Origin: Desulfobacterales bacterium
Lineage (GTDB): Bacteria; Desulfobacterota; Desulfobacteria; Desulfobacterales; SpSt-501
Direction of reading: 5' to 3'
NCBI GenBank assembly: GCA_030834695.1
Contig: JAUQXK010000100.1
Span: 1-64,000, forward strand
Length of the DNA stretch: 64,000 bases
The notes beneath the pieces were generated by a model, which saw only the letters and a list, made by a program, of their open reading frames with translations, was not told where the DNA came from and did not search any database. Position numbers and translations under genes: made by a program. Shown in pieces: positions 61,205-64,000 of this stretch. Positions within the stretch are counted from its first letter, which is position 1; each line of letters opens with the position of its first letter.

Positions 61205-62065
61205 TTACCTTAAGTTAAACAGCACATCGTTTTCAAGATAGACCTTTTCCAGCTTCTCCTGGTGCAGTTTCAGATCCGCGCCGCAGCGTGCGGCCAGCTC
61301 AACGACCAATAAGTTGATCAGGCAGGAGAGCGTCGTCGGGCTGCCGATCAACGGGATATGCCGCGAGGGCGCGATGATCGACAGGTCCGCGAAAGGGATC
61401 AGCGGGCACAGAGCGCCGTCCGTAACGACCAGCAGCGTCTGGCCGAGGCGCTTGGCGAGCTTGCCCAGCCGGATCAATTCGTTGGGATAGCGCGTCGTGG
61501 CGAAGATGACCACCAACGACTCCTCGGGGGCGATGGTGAGGAAGTCGATGCAGGTCGAATCGCTGCCGCGCAGGATGTGGACCTTGGTTCGGATCTTCGT
61601 CAGCGACCACCCAAAGTAATAAGCGAAGGTATAAGACAGGCGGGAGCCGGTGACGTAGACCGCGCTGCTGCCATGCAGCAGATCCACCGTGCGGTTCACC
61701 TTGTCCAGGTCGAGGCTTTCGTGCAGTTGTTTGAGGTTGTCGATTTCGGAATAGACCACTCTGCGGAACCGTTCGGACTCGGGTGCCTTCATGTCGGTCA
61801 GCCCCACCCGATCGATCAGGGTCAGTTCCGTATCGATGACATCCCTAAGTTCCTGGAGAAAATCACCGTATCCTTTGTATCCCAACTGATTGGCGAAACG
61901 GATGACCGTCGCTTCGCTGACCCGTACCGCCCGCGAAAGCTCTCTGGTTGTCATGAAAATCACTTTGCGCGGGTTGTTGAGGATGTAGTCTCCGATGAGG
62001 CGCGCCTTGGGGGTGAGGCCCATGCGGTTGGAGGAGATCCTCTGTAGCAGCAAATTGGCGGCCAT
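61205..62065 (-). CDS. RpiR family transcriptional regulator (HTH-SIS)
   Basis: 286 aa from the ATG at 62065, chosen because GGAG sits 8 nt before it and only 2 nt before the upstream ATG (62071). The N-terminal helix-turn-helix reads TTRELSRAVRVSEATVIRFA then NQLGYKGYGDF; the C-terminal half is a SIS sugar-phosphate-isomerase fold. It starts the opp operon and faces soxB across 339 bp that hold two matching operator-like sites, so it probably controls both directions. The ligand may be a small amine or sugar phosphate. Confidence 0.93.
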   Translation of the reverse strand: MAANLLLQRISSNRMGLTPKARLIGDYILNNPRKVIFMTTRELSRAVRVSEATVIRFANQLGYKGYGDFLQELRDVIDTELTLIDRVGLTDMKAPESERFRRVVYSEIDNLKQLHESLDLDKVNRTVDLLHGSSAVYVTGSRLSYTFAYYFGWSLTKIRTKVHILRGSDSTCIDFLTIAPEESLVVIFATTRYPNELIRLGKLAKRLGQTLLVVTDGALCPLIPFADLSIIAPSRHIPLIGSPTTLSCLINLLVVELAARCGADLKLHQEKLEKVYLENDVLFNLR

Positions 62066-62080
62066 CGGCATGTCTCCGAT

Positions 62081-62096
62081 GAAATAAATGCTACAT
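62081..62096. promoter_or_regulatory. RpiR operator candidate, site 1
   Basis: GAAATAAATGCTACAT, 16 bp upstream of the rpiR start. It shares 14 of 16 positions with site 2 (62341-62356). Confidence 0.55.
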
Positions 62097-62340
62097 ATGA
62101 TATGAATAGTCGTCAGAGGTTAAGTATAGATATCGTACCTACAATCTCGCCGCAACAGCTGTCAACTTAATTCTTAAGCCTTGCTGATATAAATAAATCC
62201 AAATAGATTAAGGATGTTATTTATTTGAATGAGTGCATTCGATTTCAGCTTAAACTATGAAACCACGTCTGAACCCAACGGTTAGAATTTTTTAGGATTG
62301 CCTTGATAAAATTGTTCTTGACAATTTTTATTTCATTAGC

Positions 62341-62356
62341 GAAATAAATGTTTCAT
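62341..62356. promoter_or_regulatory. RpiR operator candidate, site 2
   Basis: GAAATAAATGTTTCAT contains GAAA-N6-TTTC, the GAAA/TTTC palindrome typical of RpiR-family sites, and lies 49 bp before the soxB start. An ATG inside it (62348) is not the soxB start. The rest of 62066-62404 is AT-rich promoter DNA. Confidence 0.6.
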
Positions 62357-62404
62357 CGCTGTCTCTTCTTCCAAATTAACAACCGCGAAGCCCAAGGTGA
62401 GCCT

Positions 62405-63625
62405 ATGTTTCTCAAATTCAACCGGTTGTGGAAAGAGTCTCCCCTCAAATCCAGCTACGATGCCGTCATCATCGGCGGCGGCCTGCACAGCCTGGCCGCG
62501 GCGTATTTTCTGGCCAGCAGGCACAACATCCGCGACGTGGCCGTCATCGAAAAGAAGTTCATCGGCTGCGGGGCGGCCGGCCGCAACACGGCCATCGTGC
62601 GCGCCAACCAGCGCACGCAGGAAAACATTCCGCTCTACAAAGAAGCTCTCGATCTCTGGCCGATCCTCACCAAGGAGCTGGACTTCAACCTGATGTTCTA
62701 CAACTGCGGCAACCTGAACCTGGCCCACAGCGATGCGGCCATGAAGGCTTTCCGCATGAACGTGGCAACCGCCCAGTTTCACGGCGTCAACAGCCAACTG
62801 GTCGACGCCCGGCAGTGCAAGGAGCTCGTACCGGCCTTGGACATCACCGACCGTCCGCGCTTTCCCATCTTCGGCGGCATGTTTCACCCGCCGGGCGGGA
62901 TCGTGCGTCATGATGCCGTGGTCTGGGGACTGGCGAGGGGCGGTGCCAAGCTGGGGGTGCACATCCACCAGGGCACCGAAGTGACCGGGATCGGCGTCAA
63001 GAACGGCAAAGTCGCCTGGGTGGATACGGACAAGGGCCGCATCCAGACGACCAAGGTGCTCAACGCCGCCGGCGCCTATTCGGCCGGGATCGCCTTCAAA
63101 TGCCTCGGCCAGCGCCTGCCGATCAGCGTGCTTACCATCCAGGCCATGGTCACCCAGCCGCTCAAGCCCCTGCTGCACCACGTGGTCTCCTCCGGCGCCT
63201 ATCATGCTTACGCCAACCAGACCCTGAAAGGCGAGATCGCCACCGGCGCCCACATGGACCCCTGGCCCAACTACACCAATCAGAGCACGGCCCACTACAT
63301 CAAGCACCAGGCCGAGGCCATCGGCGAGATGCTGCCCTGCCTGCGGGGGGTGAAATTCATGCGCATCTGGGGCGGGCTTGCGGACATGACGCCGGACATG
63401 GCGCCCATCCTGGACGGCAATGTCCCGGTCGAAGGCTATTACATGGACTGCGGCTGGGGCTACTTCGGTTTCAAGTCGTCCACCGTGGCCGGCAAGTACA
63501 TGGCCCAGTACGTGGCGACCGGCGAGTGCCCGGAGATGCTCAAGCCCTTCCGACTGAAGCGCTTCGAGGAGCACCGGCTGATGGGAGAGACTGCGGCGCT
63601 GGTGGATTACACGGCGAATAATTGA
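62405..63625 (+). CDS. soxB: sarcosine oxidase beta subunit (SoxB)
   Basis: 406 aa from the ATG at 62405, where AAGGTGAG gives a good RBS. The FAD dinucleotide motif is AVIIGGGLHSLAAAYFLA, then GCGAAGRNTAIVRANQRTQE (covalent flavin region of SoxB) and GWGYFGFKSSTVAGKYMAQY at the end. As part of a heterotetramer it demethylates sarcosine to glycine with tetrahydrofolate. soxD follows after 164 bp, which supports the assignment; soxA and soxG would be beyond the window. Confidence 0.93.
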   Translation: MFLKFNRLWKESPLKSSYDAVIIGGGLHSLAAAYFLASRHNIRDVAVIEKKFIGCGAAGRNTAIVRANQRTQENIPLYKEALDLWPILTKELDFNLMFYNCGNLNLAHSDAAMKAFRMNVATAQFHGVNSQLVDARQCKELVPALDITDRPRFPIFGGMFHPPGGIVRHDAVVWGLARGGAKLGVHIHQGTEVTGIGVKNGKVAWVDTDKGRIQTTKVLNAAGAYSAGIAFKCLGQRLPISVLTIQAMVTQPLKPLLHHVVSSGAYHAYANQTLKGEIATGAHMDPWPNYTNQSTAHYIKHQAEAIGEMLPCLRGVKFMRIWGGLADMTPDMAPILDGNVPVEGYYMDCGWGYFGFKSSTVAGKYMAQYVATGECPEMLKPFRLKRFEEHRLMGETAALVDYTANN

Positions 63626-63630
63626 AACAG

Positions 63631-63735
63631 GATTCGAGGATTCAAGGGGTCGAGGGGTCAAGTGAAAGAAGAGTTAGCACATTTCATTTTTTCCTCGAAC
63701 CCTGGACTCCTCGGACCCTTGAACCCTTATCCTCG
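63631..63735. repeat. TCAAGGGG-type dispersed repeat (soxB-soxD gap)
   Basis: Left part 63631-63664 (GATTCGAGGATTCAAGGGG then TCGAGGGGTCAAGTG), right part 63693-63735 (CCTCGAACCCTGG, CTTGAACCCTTATCC) roughly inverted. Same family as 35917, 58191 and 59385. Confidence 0.7.
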
Positions 63736-63789
63736 ATGGAATTTAAAATAGAGACATTTCTCCTAAACTTTTAAAGGAGATTATTGACC

Positions 63790-64000
63790 ATGGCTTTCCT
63801 TATAACCTGCCCATTATGCGGCCCGCGCGATGCCTACGAGTTCCGTTTCGGCGGCGAGGACAAGGGCCCGCGTCCGGACCCGGAAACACTCAGCCCCGAG
63901 GCCTGGTGCGACTATGTGCACATGGCCGACTCCCGCTTCGGGGTTCAGAAGGAGTGGTGGTACCACCGCAGGGGCTGCGGGACCTGGTTCACCATTTACC
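63790..64000 (+). CDS. soxD: sarcosine oxidase delta subunit (SoxD), partial
   Basis: ATG at 63790 with AAAGGAG upstream; open to the window edge (70 codons seen). The N-terminus FLITCPLCGPRDAYEFRFGG then GEDKGP, the ADSRFGVQKEWW stretch and HRRGCGTWF match SoxD, a small zinc-binding subunit with the CPxCG and HxxGC ligand patterns. It confirms that the preceding gene belongs to the heterotetrameric sarcosine oxidase and not to a monomeric one. Confidence 0.92.
   Translation, partial: MAFLITCPLCGPRDAYEFRFGGEDKGPRPDPETLSPEAWCDYVHMADSRFGVQKEWWYHRRGCGTWFTIY

Noticed and set aside
1-64000. CRISPR array, rRNA or tRNA genes
   Set aside because: No regularly spaced direct repeats with spacers and no tRNA- or rRNA-like segment noticed in the intergenic regions read.

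Overview
The window is GC-rich, densely coded DNA from a Gram-negative bacterium. A Desulfobacterota (deltaproteobacterial) origin is my best guess, from the many ABC importers for amino acids and peptides, an amphi-Trp protein, an FG-GAP protein with a Gly-rich/CFI C-terminus, DUF481 and DUF456 proteins and dispersed palindromic intergenic repeats. No rRNA, tRNA or CRISPR array was seen, so taxonomy stays an inference.

Layout. 0-2.1 kb: a glyA-like serine hydroxymethyltransferase and an APS kinase (both -). 2.3-6.2 kb: a compact + operon with a GNAT-TraB/GumN fusion, a second GNAT protein paralogous to the first, a radical SAM/SPASM protein, and then a 57-residue HEAT-like protein. 6.7-16.3 kb: a GT78/GT81-like glycosyltransferase, a membrane PP2C/SpoIIE phosphatase, a split transketolase, a secreted FG-GAP protein, an SBF-type transporter, an MFS carrier and a DUF456 protein. 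16.3-21.6 kb: a SLOG protein and the first complete branched-chain-amino-acid-type (LIV) ABC importer. 21.8-27.4 kb: a DUF481 outer-membrane protein, a membrane-anchored beta-carbonic anhydrase, and a TetR regulator next to an IorAB-type molybdenum hydroxylase, with matching palindromes in front of both transcription units. 27.5-34.1 kb: a second complete LIV importer and a GlcD-type FAD oxidase. 34.3-36.7 kb: a TPR, DUF4037, DUF4125 group. 36.7-39.4 kb: an AT-richer accessory stretch (amphi-Trp, GNAT, methyltransferase) with two diverged copies of a roughly 200-bp repeat. 39.4-46.2 kb: a coupled MFS/esterase pair, TesB, DinB-like, HAD, a VapBC pair and aspartate carbamoyltransferase. 46.8-52.8 kb: a BMP-family nucleoside-type ABC importer coupled to a CodA-like cytosine deaminase, convergent with a class V aminotransferase. 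54.0-55.1 kb: a Y1 (IS200-like/REP) transposase element with terminal inverted repeats, abutting a truncated gene fragment. 55.3-64 kb: an RpiR-regulated Opp/Dpp peptide importer divergent from sarcosine oxidase genes soxB and soxD (soxD runs off the window).

The overall theme is uptake and breakdown of nitrogenous organics: two LIV systems, one BMP system and one Opp system, each next to plausible catabolic enzymes (molybdenum hydroxylase, GlcD oxidase, cytosine deaminase, sarcosine oxidase, aminotransferase, SHMT). All four binding-protein genes are followed by an inverted repeat before the membrane-component genes. The parts least explained by known systems are the GNAT-TraB/GNAT/radical SAM operon, the TPR-DUF4037-DUF4125 group and the repeat-bounded accessory stretch at 36.7-39.4 kb.
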